NCBI GenBank assembly: GCA_964017125.1
Contig: OZ024903.1
Coordinates: 109,126,863-109,190,862, forward strand
DNA from: Flabesymbios commensalis
Lineage: Eukaryota > Annelida > Polychaeta > Terebellida > Flabelligeridae
Reading direction: 5' to 3'
Length of the DNA stretch: 64,000 nucleotides
The translations under genes and the position numbers were made by a program. Each line of letters begins with the position of its first letter. Within the stretch, counting starts at the first letter, position 1. Below are positions 22,201 to 27,122 of this stretch, piece after piece. The notes below the pieces were generated by a model. It did not search any database. It was not told the DNA's origin and saw only the letters and a program-made list of their open reading frames with translations.

Positions 22201-25034
22201 TGACTGAGGAATCCGCGAAGTTCATTCACCCTGGTTGAATAATCTCATGTGAATCTGACTATAGATGAATTACCCCCAGACATGCTCAGACGGTCGAAAC
22301 ACCTTGGCCTTTCACACAGGTCCGATATCCTCGGGTCGGATATTCCCCAGAGTAGCAATAACAGAGGGTAACTCCATTCTAGCCGCAGTGGCTGAAGCTT
22401 GACCCCATACAAAATCGTGGGACAGTTATACCTAAGAAAATACTTTTTTATAGAATCAGTAACATTTTAGCTACACGGTTGCATGCTCACCTAATTTTTT
22501 TCAGCACAGTCATTAAAATGTTATGAACATATTTCAGACCTTGGGTCGAGATTGCTCTCAGTCACCGCCATGTTGAAAAACGTTTATTTTTTCGGGTAAA
22601 ACGAATCAATCTAAGGTTAATTCCATCCATCCCACGCTACACATTAGGACAGAACTAACCAGTAGCGCATGTTTTTCGTTAACTACTCCGTCTATTATCA
22701 ACCGATTTTCATGAAATTTCATGAACGTAAACTTATTTGTATTAGTTCAAAAGTTAGACGATTTGAATGATTGTTGTAAATTGAAATTATGACGTCCCTC
22801 TATCAACCCATTACGCTAATTCAGGAATATTATTATATATCGAATGATCTAACTAAACTTTTACCGGTGTTAGGGTTTGACTTGAAGGCCTGTGCAGAAA
22901 AAAAATCGGTTCAAAATCGTTGAGAAATCGAGGTAAAACATGCGCTACAGATTTATCAAAATAATTGTGGCCAATGGTAGGCCTATAGTTAAAACAAGGC
23001 TCTGAATGGTGCTTTCTTGTGCAATCTTTTCATTAGTGACTTTATTTTAATAGCGATTTCCACTCATGTTTTGGTCAACCCAACTATACAACGCATTTTG
23101 GGGATATGCAGACACCCCAAAAAAACCTGGAATAGATTAAAATGAAAAAACAGAAAAAAGCTATAGGACAAATTCACTCTAGCACCGGATTTAGGTGGAT
23201 TTGAATTCAGATAAGGGCCTATAGTGTCATATTCCTGAATTGCGAGGGCTATCCTTCTGTGATCACTCCTGGTTTTGTGTTGATTAAAGTCCCAATAACA
23301 GTTAGGAATTTGGGATATTGTGAACGGACAGACGACGGACAACGCGCCATGAGAAAAGCTCATCTGAGCTTTGACCGAATGAGCTAAAATAAGAGGCTGT
23401 GATTTGTTATCTTGCATTGTAGTTTACCTGAAACTGAAAGATGTAAGTTTTTTCCTACATCAAACAAAGAATTTTCTGATTATAGGACCTTCTGAATATA
23501 TCTGAATATAGGACCTTCTGAACATAGAACCTTCTGAATATAGGACCTTTTGAACAAATATTTTCTGAACATAGGACCTTCTGAACATAGGACCTTCTGA
23601 ATATAGGCCCTTCTGAACATAGGACCTTCTGAACATAGAACCTTCTGAATATAGAACCTTCTGAACATAGAACCTTTTGAACAAATATTCTCTGAACATA
23701 GAACCTTCTGAACATAGAACCTTCTGAACATAGGGCAGTCACCAGACCGGACGTATATTATTATGGAGCATCCGAACCTAAAAGGCCAATTGGTGAGTAT
23801 ATAATCAAGCCCATGATTTTATTTACAGACATTATTATTCTGTGAAAAAAATCACCATTTCAGTCCTGAGCAGTTTGTGTCCCTTGGCTCCTCACTGCAG
23901 TTGCACATGATGCCAGTCCTGATATGTGAACTTTCTGAATAGGGCCTACATTTTTTCTGTGCTCGGAAGCATCAGCAAACAGGTTGGCAGCAGCTTGGAC
24001 TTCGGGTCGTCAGTTTTCTCCTTATGGATATGTAGAAGCATGATGTAGCTTAGACGTTTCTGCGCCATCGTTGAGCGCAGATATGTCTTCTCTCAGGGCG
24101 CTGAAGGCTCGCTCACTGGTGGCATTTGTGGCTGGCATAACTAATACCAGTTTTCTTAACCTCTATCAGCATACGCTGTCCTATGGAGAGTGAGTGTAAG
24201 TACAAAAGCACATCCCTAAAGGACGACTGCAAACACTCTTCATGCCTCGGGTAATTAGAGCTTAAGGTGCTCAGATATAAATTGGAGATGATAGTCATGT
24301 ATTTTGCAAAGACAGTTTTTGTCACTATATTTCAATGACCAGTTATCACCTGGTTATCATCCAAAGATTTTTAAGTAAAATATGATTAACGAGATTTTTT
24401 TGTCAAATTGGATAATTTATCTACGTCACCAGCAAATCAAAATTATCCGTCATTTTTCGGGAGTTGTGATCAAGATTAAAATGGAGAGATTTCCAAAAAT
24501 ACCATGTATTATTTTGTTAAAAACGACTTGATTGATTATTTATTCAGGAGAAATCATGGTAAGGGCAAAAAAGTGGTCCGGCCATGGCCGGTATGGCCGG
24601 TACCGCTCCTACGGCCTTGTTATGTTGTTTATAACATATATTTGTATATTTAGTGATAAATTGCCATCTCATATAGTCTACAGACATTCGGCCTCTTATT
24701 GATCCTCTCTCGCTTTATAGGTCTCCCTCGCTATTCATACCAACCCTAAATATATCATATACATGCATTACACTGCCATACGAAGCCTCTTATTGATCCT
24801 CTCTCGCTTTATAGGTCTCCCTCGCTTTTCATACCTACCGGAATTAAATCAAGCCGCGGCTCAAGCATCCTCATTGTCAATGAGGATGCTTGAGCCGCGG
24901 CTTGATTTCATTGCATTGATTTTCAATTTTCCGAAGTCAAACGTGAAATTATCATTAATATCAATCATTAAATGCCCCCTATAAAGTTGCTATACCAGCG
25001 AATCCACTTCTGCTTCTACAGCTGAGCTAGTCAT
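1006..25034 (-). CDS. ROGDI: Rogdi homologue (V-ATPase regulator), 11 coding exons
   Basis: Rogdi is the animal counterpart of yeast Rav2. With DMXL and WDR7 it forms the rabconnectin-3 complex that promotes V-ATPase assembly on endolysosomal and synaptic vesicle membranes. Coding exons in transcript order on the minus strand: 25034-24996, 12979-12908, 11294-11258, 10185-10137, 8746-8689, 8023-7943, 7262-7167, 5813-5715, 4298-4167, 2855-2772, 1224-1006. All introns are GT-AG, all phases match, and the sum is 966 nt (321 aa plus stop; human ROGDI is 287 aa). Matches to the family as I remember it: [19 protein letters not shown] (exon 2), EACRRF (3), [13 protein letters not shown] (3-4), [11 protein letters not shown] (7), FLDAVMINL (8), [20 protein letters not shown] (9) and [19 protein letters not shown] (10). 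The loop between exons 9 and 10 is shorter than in human, so a small exon in the 2856-4166 intron could have been missed. The last exon gives a divergent ~70-residue tail beyond the usual C-terminus and is the least certain part. Confidence 0.93.
1265..1510. repeat. F1 MITE copy (GGGGATCGACTTTAG family), worn
   Basis: A degenerate member of a family whose fresher copies (5202-5398, 9632-9870, 11886-12140) are flanked by TTAA. It has a ~150 bp AT-rich body (…GAGACCAAA…, ATTATAAATGTCTTA) followed by a hairpin built on GACTTTAGACGTC / GACGTCTTAAGTC. It lies in the last Rogdi intron. Confidence 0.65.
2155..2443 (+). mobile_element. MITE with GGTACC-rich terminal inverted repeats, copy A
   Basis: 289 bp with ~29 bp terminal inverted repeats: TGATGCACCACGCGGTACCC at the left, and its complement ending GTACCGCGTGTTGCATCA at the right. 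It is inserted inside an F3 MITE, which supplies CCACAACCTCAAGCACTTC on the left and AATTTGAGACCAAACATTT on the right. The interior has a second GTACCC dyad, GGCTGTACCCTGGGTAC. It carries CACCAGGTGGCGCT at 2390-2403, which resembles the CTCF core site. A second copy in the opposite orientation lies at 4430-4714. Superfamily not determined. Confidence 0.85.
2550..2626. repeat. Near-perfect 35-bp-arm hairpin
   Basis: The arms TTGGAGTTAGAAGGTGCTAA and TTAGCACCTTCTAACTCTAA extend to about 35 paired bases around a three-base loop (CAC, ~2586). The arms are almost identical, so the structure is young or maintained. It sits at the end of the F3 remnant in the last Rogdi intron. Confidence 0.85.
3140..3205 (+). 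repeat. Solo end of an F5 MITE
   Basis: AAAGTGACACAATCAGGCC followed by AAAATCATCATTTTATTTTGG matches the left terminal repeat of the F5 elements at 38507-38866 and 60157-60591. No right end is visible nearby, so this is a truncated copy within Rogdi intron 9. Confidence 0.6.
3280..4075. repeat. ~170 bp tandem array, about 4.5 units
   Basis: The marker CATCAATTAAAGTC recurs at about 3453, 3621, 3791 and 3961, giving a period of 168-170 bp. Each unit also has GGTCATAACCCCCAAAAGG, ACACCCCCTAAGGGATGTGT, GCAATATGAAAACAATCCAG and GATATCGTCCGGAAACT. The array ends in a GGACGCAGGGCCAGAC-like tail and a short GTCGGCGAAGGATGAA terminus. A related sentence-like unit (AATTAGGTCAAAG, GCAATATAACTGTAATCGG) follows the satellite at 46.1-46.5 kb. 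It lies entirely in the Rogdi intron between exons 9 and 10. Confidence 0.9.
4430..4714 (-). mobile_element. MITE with GGTACC-rich terminal inverted repeats, copy B
   Basis: An inverted copy of the element at 2155-2443: ATGATGCAACACCCCGGTAC at the left end and GTACCGCGTGGTGCAACAT at the right, with the same interior read in reverse (GCGCCACCTGGTGAATGCGG, AGCGGATTTCTATTTGG). The CTCF-like word is at 4461-4474 in the opposite orientation. It lies in the intron between Rogdi exons 8 and 9, so the two inverted copies bracket exons 9 and 10. Confidence 0.85.
4886..5130. repeat. Multiply folded TACTTAAGTA palindrome repeat
   Basis: TACTTAAGTATGTTACAGAA occurs repeatedly in both orientations, around a GGCTGG/CCAGCC core (ACCAGCCACAGGGGCTGGT at 5052-5070). 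The whole block can fold into several alternative hairpins. The open frame 4965-5186 that crosses it is a by-product of the repeat. Confidence 0.75.
5202..5398. mobile_element. F1 MITE, TTAA-flanked
   Basis: Bounded by TTAA at 5198-5201 and 5399-5402, with ends CCCTTGACGCGCTGA and CGCTGTAAGGG. The right third is a hairpin around GATTCTGACGACTAAAGTCG. TTAA target use with CCCTT termini is typical of piggyBac-like MITEs; that assignment is an inference. Confidence 0.75.
5406..5625 (-). mobile_element. F3 MITE (CACTTGAAGTTGTG hairpin family)
   Basis: Begins at TTAA 5406-5409 with CCCACTGCCTGCTGATCACG, four bases after the preceding F1 element. It contains the family body (AACATCAATATTTGCAAATG, TTTGGTCTCCAATTAAAC) and ends in the hairpin GACTGAAGTTGTGGATCGCG / CGAGACACAACTTCAATGG. 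Confidence 0.7.
6050..6590. repeat. Two adjacent short tandem duplications
   Basis: First, a 95-bp direct repeat: GCGTCAATTACGCACTTAGA recurs at about 6077 and 6172, each unit closed by CTTGTCTGTGCTGAACACT. An inverted GTGTTCAGCACAG lies at 6051. Second, a ~145-bp direct repeat at 6275-6590, with CATCTTGTTTTTAA, CCCAAAAGTTAATCAGATCA and GCCATTTT-type words in each unit. No coding content. The block lies in a Rogdi intron. Confidence 0.75.
7530..7935. mobile_element. F3 remnant followed by F1 MITE
   Basis: 7530-7700 is an F3 copy (CACCCACTTGAAGTTGCGTC, then the CATTCCCAATAACTGTGATT body). 7700-7935 is an F1 copy in reverse orientation (AAGACGATCCCCGCGCTGG, then the CATAACGTAGGTATTCAAAT body). 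The F1 copy ends about ten bases from the Rogdi exon 6 donor at 7943. Confidence 0.7.
8955..9055. repeat. ~48-bp-arm hairpin
   Basis: The arms ACGCGGTAGTTGTGTGGTCA and TGACCACACAACTACCGTGT continue outwards (GGATGTGAAAGAAGTTAAAACCG against CGGTCTTCACTTCATTCACATC) with only scattered mismatches around a five-base loop. It is intronic in Rogdi. No transposon family is recognised. Confidence 0.85.
9480..10105. mobile_element. Cluster of three MITEs (F3, F1, F2) head to tail
   Basis: 9480-9630 is F3 (body AAACATCAAGATTTACAAATG, hairpin CTGAAGTTATGTATCGC/GATACATAACTTCAAG). 9632-9870 is F1 (CAGTGTGGGGATCGACTTTA, with a near-perfect hairpin at 9651-9718). 9884-10105 is F2 (ACCCTTCAAGCCCCCACGAT, GCATTAAAGCATC, and hairpin ATCCACTACAAGTCGAG / CGCGGCTTGTAGTGGAT). 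The three abut with AACCCTT/AAGGGTT-type junctions, suggesting repeated use of TTAA-like targets. Confidence 0.75.
10540..10590. repeat. F4 hairpin (AGCTGGAAATTGCGTTAGCAATT)
   Basis: A palindrome of ~22-base arms, TATTTGGAGCTGGAAATTGC / GCAATTACAGCTTCAAATA. Looser relatives occur at 8270-8320 and 37735-37790 with the same GCTGGAAA...GTTAGC core. Probably the hairpin end of another MITE family. Confidence 0.65.
11690..12400. mobile_element. MITE cluster: F3 fragments, F1 copy, F3 copy
   Basis: F3-type pieces occur at 11690-11790 and 11800-11880. A full F1 copy lies at 11886-12140 (CCCTTAAAGTGCTGGAATAA to CTCCACGCTGTAAGGG, with hairpin arms GTTAAAATCTGACGTCTACA / TGTAGACGTCAGATTCTGAC nearby). 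Further F3 sequence follows to about 12295, then a hairpin at 12318-12373 (CAGTCACTTGAAGTTGTGTC / CAAAACTTCAAGTGACTG). All of it lies in the intron between Rogdi exons 2 and 3. Confidence 0.7.
13418..14125. repeat. GTGGTGGTGATTGTGGGAG minisatellite flanked by ATTCACTGTGC repeats
   Basis: From about 13690 to 14107 the plus strand is a G/T-rich variable minisatellite of GTGGTGATTGTGGGAGG and TGGTTGGTGGTGCATAG words. On both sides lie GATTCACTGTGC(C) words: four at 13427-13492, including a perfect GGGCACAGTGAATCATGATT dyad, and one at 14110-14121. The minus strand reads open for 151 codons (13664-14119) as His/Pro/Thr/Asn repeats; this follows from composition and I do not call it a gene. Confidence 0.85.
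14556..15857. mobile_element. Tc1/mariner- or pogo-like non-autonomous element, nested
   Basis: Terminal inverted repeats CCGTATATCCCCGCGTATAG (left) and CATTATACACGGGGATATAC (right, closing ...CGG) agree over about 28 bp. TA dinucleotides flank both ends (14554-14555, 15858-15859), as in the IS630/Tc1/mariner group. There is no intact DDE transposase in the 1.3 kb. The short open frames at 14776-14985 straddle a hairpin (AGTATCTGCTTACTT / AAGTAAGCAGATACT, 14822-14855). A family P palindrome is nested within it at 15515-15640, making three levels of insertion. Confidence 0.75.
15515..15640. repeat. Family P foldback nested in the mariner-like element
   Basis: Arms GCAAACACGACACATTCACC / GGTGAATGTCTCTTGTTTGC around the core CAGCGTCGCAGACGGTG. 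It shows the family's usual asymmetric centre (GTCGCAGACGG) and GTTTGC terminus. Confidence 0.75.
19358..19561 (+). CDS. Small basic open frame with downstream poly(A) signal, unknown
   Basis: 67 codons in the right arm of the palindrome, starting [12 protein letters not shown], with an Arg/Lys-rich end ([17 protein letters not shown]). AATAAA follows about 165 nt after the stop (…GTCAATAAAATATAT, ~19728), so it looks like the last exon of a transcription unit carried by the duplicated sequence. The matching left arm (17170-17260, minus orientation) keeps the final ~22 codons, the poly(A) region and the upstream part but lacks the middle ~125 bp. No domain recognised; it could be a transposon-borne gene tail or chance. 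Confidence 0.35.
   Translation: MSKPWINKTKEQRDRHLLKFLKTHKPRQHRSSDAALTILRSTANGRPAKPGQKKRKRTAKTTTVNKQ
20009..20384 (-). mobile_element. SINE with a 5S rRNA-derived head
   Basis: Read on the minus strand, the head contains GAAGTTAAGCGATGTCGC and TGGATGGGTGACCGCCTGGG. These correspond to the A-box/intermediate-element region of 5S rRNA (GAAGCTAAGCAGGGTCGG..., TGGATGGGAGACCGCCTGGG), the internal RNA polymerase III promoter. The 3' end (left side on the plus strand) is the short-period tail ACAGATACAGATACAGA. A 9-bp target duplication ATAATTTTA flanks it (20000-20008 and 20385-20393), and the palindrome's other arm keeps the empty site as a single TAAAATTAT near 16736. 376 bp with a 5S head fits the SINE3/Deu-SINE class; the Deu domain itself was not verified. 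Confidence 0.85.
20745..20895 (-). pseudogene. Second copy of the hAT dimerisation segment
   Basis: Plus-strand sequence GGGCGCTGAAGGCTCGCTCA through AAAGCACATCCCTAAAG repeats 24069-24222 almost base for base in the same orientation, and again encodes [18 protein letters not shown] on the minus strand. The element therefore contains a direct internal duplication of ~150 bp near its left end. Confidence 0.8.
21020..21425 (+). repeat. 16-bp TTCAGAAGGTTCTATG minisatellite, block 1, with 85-bp duplication
   Basis: Units of TTCAGAAGGTTCTATG (16 bp; three units make 16 codons, so all frames stay open) at 21023-21066 and 21276-21425. Between them, an ~85 bp segment (TGCTCCATAATAATATACGT … TAGTCCCCTATATTAT) is present twice in tandem and a third time inverted, giving a ~50-bp-arm hairpin at 21181-21277. 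A mirror-image block lies at 23470-23740. Confidence 0.85.
21850..22264. mobile_element. Palindromic MITE with TATAGNCNGATTCACAT ends
   Basis: Left end CTATAGCCGGATTCACATTA, right end CATGTGAATCTGACTATAG. The two halves are inverted and diverged copies of one sequence (CAACCAATTTTCATGCAATA against TGTCAGGAAAATTGGTTCAG). No coding content. It is nested in the hAT interior. Confidence 0.75.
22300..22960. repeat. Two further dispersed repeats in the hAT interior
   Basis: 22340-22610 (GCAGTGGCTGAAGC … ATCGTGGGACA … CTCTCAGTCACCGCCATGTT) is repeated in inverted orientation at 62860-63112. 22665-22950 is a diverged palindrome bounded by GTAGCGCATGTTTTT and AAAACATGCGCTAC, with ACCGATTTTC / AAATCGGTT inside. 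Neither has a recognisable coding region. Confidence 0.65.
22961..23455. other. No gene seen; GAGCTCA-tail repeat
   Basis: The sequence ends in GACGACGGACAACGCGCCAT followed by the small hairpin AAGCTCATCTGAGCTTT, a tail seen in several invertebrate repeat families. The 117-codon open frame at 23064-23417 has no domain I recognise. Confidence 0.45.
23470..23780 (-). repeat. 16-bp minisatellite, block 2 (inverted)
   Basis: About fifteen units of CATAGGACCTTCTGAA/CATAGAACCTTCTGAA, the reverse complement of block 1, followed by GGACGTATATTATTATGGAG CATCC, which mirrors the sequence at 21070-21100. The two blocks thus form the ends of an inverted ~2.7 kb unit inside the hAT element. Confidence 0.85.
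23955..24325 (-). pseudogene. hAT transposase C-terminal dimerisation domain, broken
   Basis: The minus strand encodes [20 protein letters not shown] followed by ALREDICAQ, then [20 protein letters not shown] and [11 protein letters not shown]. This is the classic hAT C-terminal block (…[15 protein letters not shown]…, the TTF-type/DUF4371-like group). The upstream part (…[13 protein letters not shown]…) is read in a different frame from 24325, so at least one frameshift separates them before LRKLVLVMP. It is a fragment of the transposase of the surrounding element. Confidence 0.85.
24846..24908. repeat. Perfect 31-bp-arm hairpin
   Basis: AAATCAAGCCGCGGCTCAAG continuing to CATCCTCATTG, then one loop base (T at 24877), then the exact complement. 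It is GC-rich against an AT-rich surround and interrupts the outer part of the palindrome's right arm. The left arm lacks it (sequence around 16560-16585), so it is an insertion. Confidence 0.85.
24996..25034 (-). CDS. ROGDI: Rogdi coding exon 1 (residues 1-13)
   Basis: The minus strand reads [13 protein letters not shown] from the ATG at 25034-25032 and then the donor CTG|GTATAG. It joins in phase 0 to exon 2 at 12979 (HAEYEWIL...), matching the short acidic leader before the first helix of Rogdi proteins. Adding its 39 nt makes the total coding length an exact multiple of three. TTGTTGTAG|GTGACC lies six bases before the ATG and could be an acceptor for a separate 5' UTR exon; the sequence cannot decide between that and a contiguous ~270 nt leader from the promoter at 25.3 kb. 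Confidence 0.85.
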
Positions 25035-25261
25035 GGTCACCTACAACAAACAGCAAGACGTGCAAACAAATACACAATCATTTAGCTGACGTAAACTGAT
25101 AAATAACCACTAAATGTCCTTGTTTGCTCCAACTTTTGACAGCTCTAGGAACTGGGTTGATCTAAATTTAGAACGTCACATGATTTCACCGCTTTTCCAT
25201 GGGCTATTTCACGTGTATTCAACAGACGGCGCTTGCTCTCACCCTAGCGCAACCCAATGAC

Positions 25262-25440
25262 CTCGACCTACTTTATTTTCACCGAGTGACGTCACTGCGT
25301 TTCACTGAATGAAGTATGGGGGAGGGAGTGTTATATAACCTTGTTTTCACCGAGTGACGTCACTGCGTTTCACACAATGAAGTATGGGGGAGGGGATATA
25401 TAACCCTGTTTTCACCGAGTGCCATCACTACGTTTCACAG
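25262..25440 (-). promoter_or_regulatory. Rogdi promoter: repeated CRE + TATA module
   Basis: Read on the minus strand, a ~67-bp unit is present two and a half to three times: GTGAAACGCAGTGACGTCAC, TCGGTGAAAACAAGG, a TATATAA box, then a CCCTCCCCCATACTTCATT stretch. Perfect CRE sites (TGACGTCA) are at 25287-25294 and 25355-25362 and a degraded one near 25420. TATA boxes are at 25331-25339 and 25396-25403. The nearest gene downstream on this strand is Rogdi, whose ATG is ~250-300 bp away. CRE sites are bound by CREB/ATF factors in animals. Use of either TATA box is inferred, not shown. A related single module lies at 49979-50070. Confidence 0.7.
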
Positions 25441-25559
25441 ATATTCATTGTTATCAGTGAAATATAACAAAATTAAACGAGTGAAACATAATTAAGTACA
25501 ATACAAGTACAATTAAACCACATAAAGCTAATAAAATATTTACTTACAAGATACTTAAA

Positions 25560-25745
25560 ATAATGACTATTAAAAGGTGCAGGATGCCAGTCATTTCGGC
25601 CCCCAGCACGTTCGGCCCCATGAATGTTCGCCCCCCCCCCCCCCAGCATGTTCGGCCTCCTGTATAGTTGCCCCCCTACACCGTTTGGCCCCCTAAACGT
25701 TCGGCCCCGCCTCTGTGCTATGCATAAGTTACCACGTTACGCAGT
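25560..25745. repeat. GTTCGGCCCCC short minisatellite
   Basis: Seven or so imperfect units of CGTTCGGCCCCC separated by 5-10 variable bases (AGCACGTTCGGCCCCATGAA, CCGTTTGGCCCCCTAAACG), interrupted by a 14-base C run near 25629-25643. It is a non-coding G/C island upstream of the Rogdi promoter. Confidence 0.7.
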
Positions 25746-26049
25746 GACAGAAATATGTAGGCCCTACCTCAATTAATTGATAAAAAAAAAATACAAAAAT
25801 AAGTTAGTAAATTAACAAACACAACAAGAAACTGGACACAAATATTGTTTATTCGTGTAGAATAGCAACACATACGAGATTTATTTACAAAAATATGTAT
25901 TAAAACGTTTTTTCTACAATTTTTAATATTACAAATGATAACACAGTTAGGCTCTATATATTTGTAGGCCTAATTATATGGCCATGATACTGTTAATATG
26001 AGGCATATAACATCAAAAAAGTTTATTGTCACAGTACATTATTGTAGAC

Positions 26050-26640
26050 CTATGCTGTAATCACAGGTCCATAGATAGCTGCGCATCTACGAAGAAGGGA
26101 GGTGGCAGACTTCAGGTTAGTACTGTAATCTTTACATTCTCTGAATATCTGGCCTTGCATTGTGCGATATTTCAATCTTCGGTAGCGGGAGAGCTTCCCT
26201 TCCCTAAGAAGTCGTCGCTGTAATCTCACTATCTTGCTTTCTTCGCGGAGGAGTCTGATGAGAAGGCTTTTCCCACACCTGGCCTTCCTGTTGATCCTGT
26301 TGTGCCACCTCTCCACTTCATTGTTGGTTCGCACACTCGTGGACAGGTTCATGGAAGCCATATTCTCCTGTTGATCCATGTTGTCTTGACGTACCGCATC
26401 AATTCGTTCAGCTGGTAAGTCGCCGCCTTTCCCTGGAGGTAGGTGAAAGCAGGAGGGTTGTGTTCAGCTGGGAGAAAGGGCAGGGCAACAGCATCTTGAT
26501 GATCTTAATGTGCATATCAGCTAGCATCTTCACTGTAGGCCGTCTGCAGACCGACGCGTTGTACTTTCCTCCAGACAGCCTGTACCCAATGGGATGAACA
26601 TCCACATAGGTCCTTTTCTTGCGTCCGCAATACAATTGAA
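26050..26640 (-). pseudogene. MULE transposase, C-terminal fragment
   Basis: The minus-strand frame 26379-26050 reads VRTNNEVERWHNRINRKAR, LIRLLREESKIVRLQRRLL and CAAIYGPVITA, the C-terminal pattern of FLYWCH/MULE-type transposases (RTNN.VE.WH.R.N…L…L..E). The stretch just upstream (26635-26408) holds, split between frames, IWRKVQRVGLQTAYSED-like and KMLLPCPFSQLNTTLL pieces that precede that block in the family, so there is at least one frameshift. The N-terminal half and catalytic core are absent. It lies between the Rogdi promoter and the LINE. Confidence 0.8.
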
Positions 26641-27122
26641 AGGTTTACGCTCATATAAACGATATATAATGAATAAACTAAATCATTAATTTGAATTCCA
26701 TAGCGTTAACGACTCAGATGTATTGAAAATAATTCATTCTCTCAATTCTAAAAAACAATTCAAGATTTGATAATTGCACCGACTTCATGATCTGATGATG
26801 TTCTTCTGCATTTGCTGACCAAGTCCCTCAATAATAAGGATATAGGCCTAATGTTGACAGAGGCGATACGGCCACGCTAAAAATGTTTTTTTTTTCTATT
26901 TAGGCCTACTAAAACTAACCCAAATTCTAAACTTCAATAAAACTATAAACAATCGCATTATTGATAACGATAAATAATAATTCGCATCTAATCAAACAAT
27001 AATATATTTTCTATAGCCCAGGCTATATACTTTTCATTTTATTGATGCATAAACTTGTCCACACAGACTGCTCGCCGTCAATAAATATCTATCTATCTAG
27101 GCCTATTTGTCTTGGTTTCAAT
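26641..27122. other. No gene seen
   Basis: AT-rich sequence between the MULE fragment and the start of the LINE ORF1. The reading frame of ORF1 is open from 27042, but the first convincing start is the ATG at 27123. If the LINE is full-length at its 5' end, its promoter/5' UTR would lie here. Confidence 0.4.

Larger units (their letters stand above)
20426..24619 (-). mobile_element. 4.2 kb hAT-superfamily DNA transposon, decayed
   Basis: Terminal inverted repeats CAAGGCCGTAGGAAGC / GCTCCTACGGCCTTG are flanked by 5-bp duplications TTATG (20421-20425, 24620-24624). The left palindrome arm shows the uninterrupted site (…ATATTATGATGTTTATAAC, read inverted from 16690-16710). Subterminal GGTCCGGCCAT words occur near both ends, and a GGGGGTCTGGGGGCATGCCCCC-type G/C block follows the left end. 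The only transposase trace is the C-terminal dimerisation region at 23955-24325, part of it duplicated at 20745-20895. The 5-bp target matches the hAT5 type rather than the usual 8 bp. The interior is filled by minisatellite blocks and other repeats, so the copy cannot move on its own. Confidence 0.85.
16540..24975. repeat. Giant imperfect palindrome in Rogdi intron 1
   Basis: The left arm (16540-17995) reappears inverted as the right arm (18080-20425 and, after an inserted hAT element, 24620-24975). Checkpoints: CAGGTGTCGCTCACAG at 17829 against CTGTGAGCGACACCTG at 18236; GTCCACTTGTCATCACTGAG at 19242 against CAGTGATGACAAGTAGAC near 17370; TATCGAAACCGG at 16719 against CCGGTTTCGATA at 20395. 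The centre (~18005-18075) carries the AGCGAGGGAGACCTATAAAG unit, which is also at the left end (16597) and twice, inverted, at the right end (24700-24835). Arm differences: ~125 bp missing from the left arm near 17250, a ~100 bp extra piece in the right arm near 18380-18470, a SINE and a hAT. Without insertions each arm is about 1.5-2.4 kb. Confidence 0.9.

Noticed and set aside
21200-23742. [15 protein letters not shown]-like repeat proteins on both strands
   Set aside because: The 16-bp unit keeps three frames open; this is a minisatellite artefact inside a hAT element.
25620-25740. Repeated GTTCGGCCCC as a CRISPR-like array
   Set aside because: Units are ~12 bp with 5-10 bp irregular spacing and imperfect repeats in an animal genome; it is a minisatellite.
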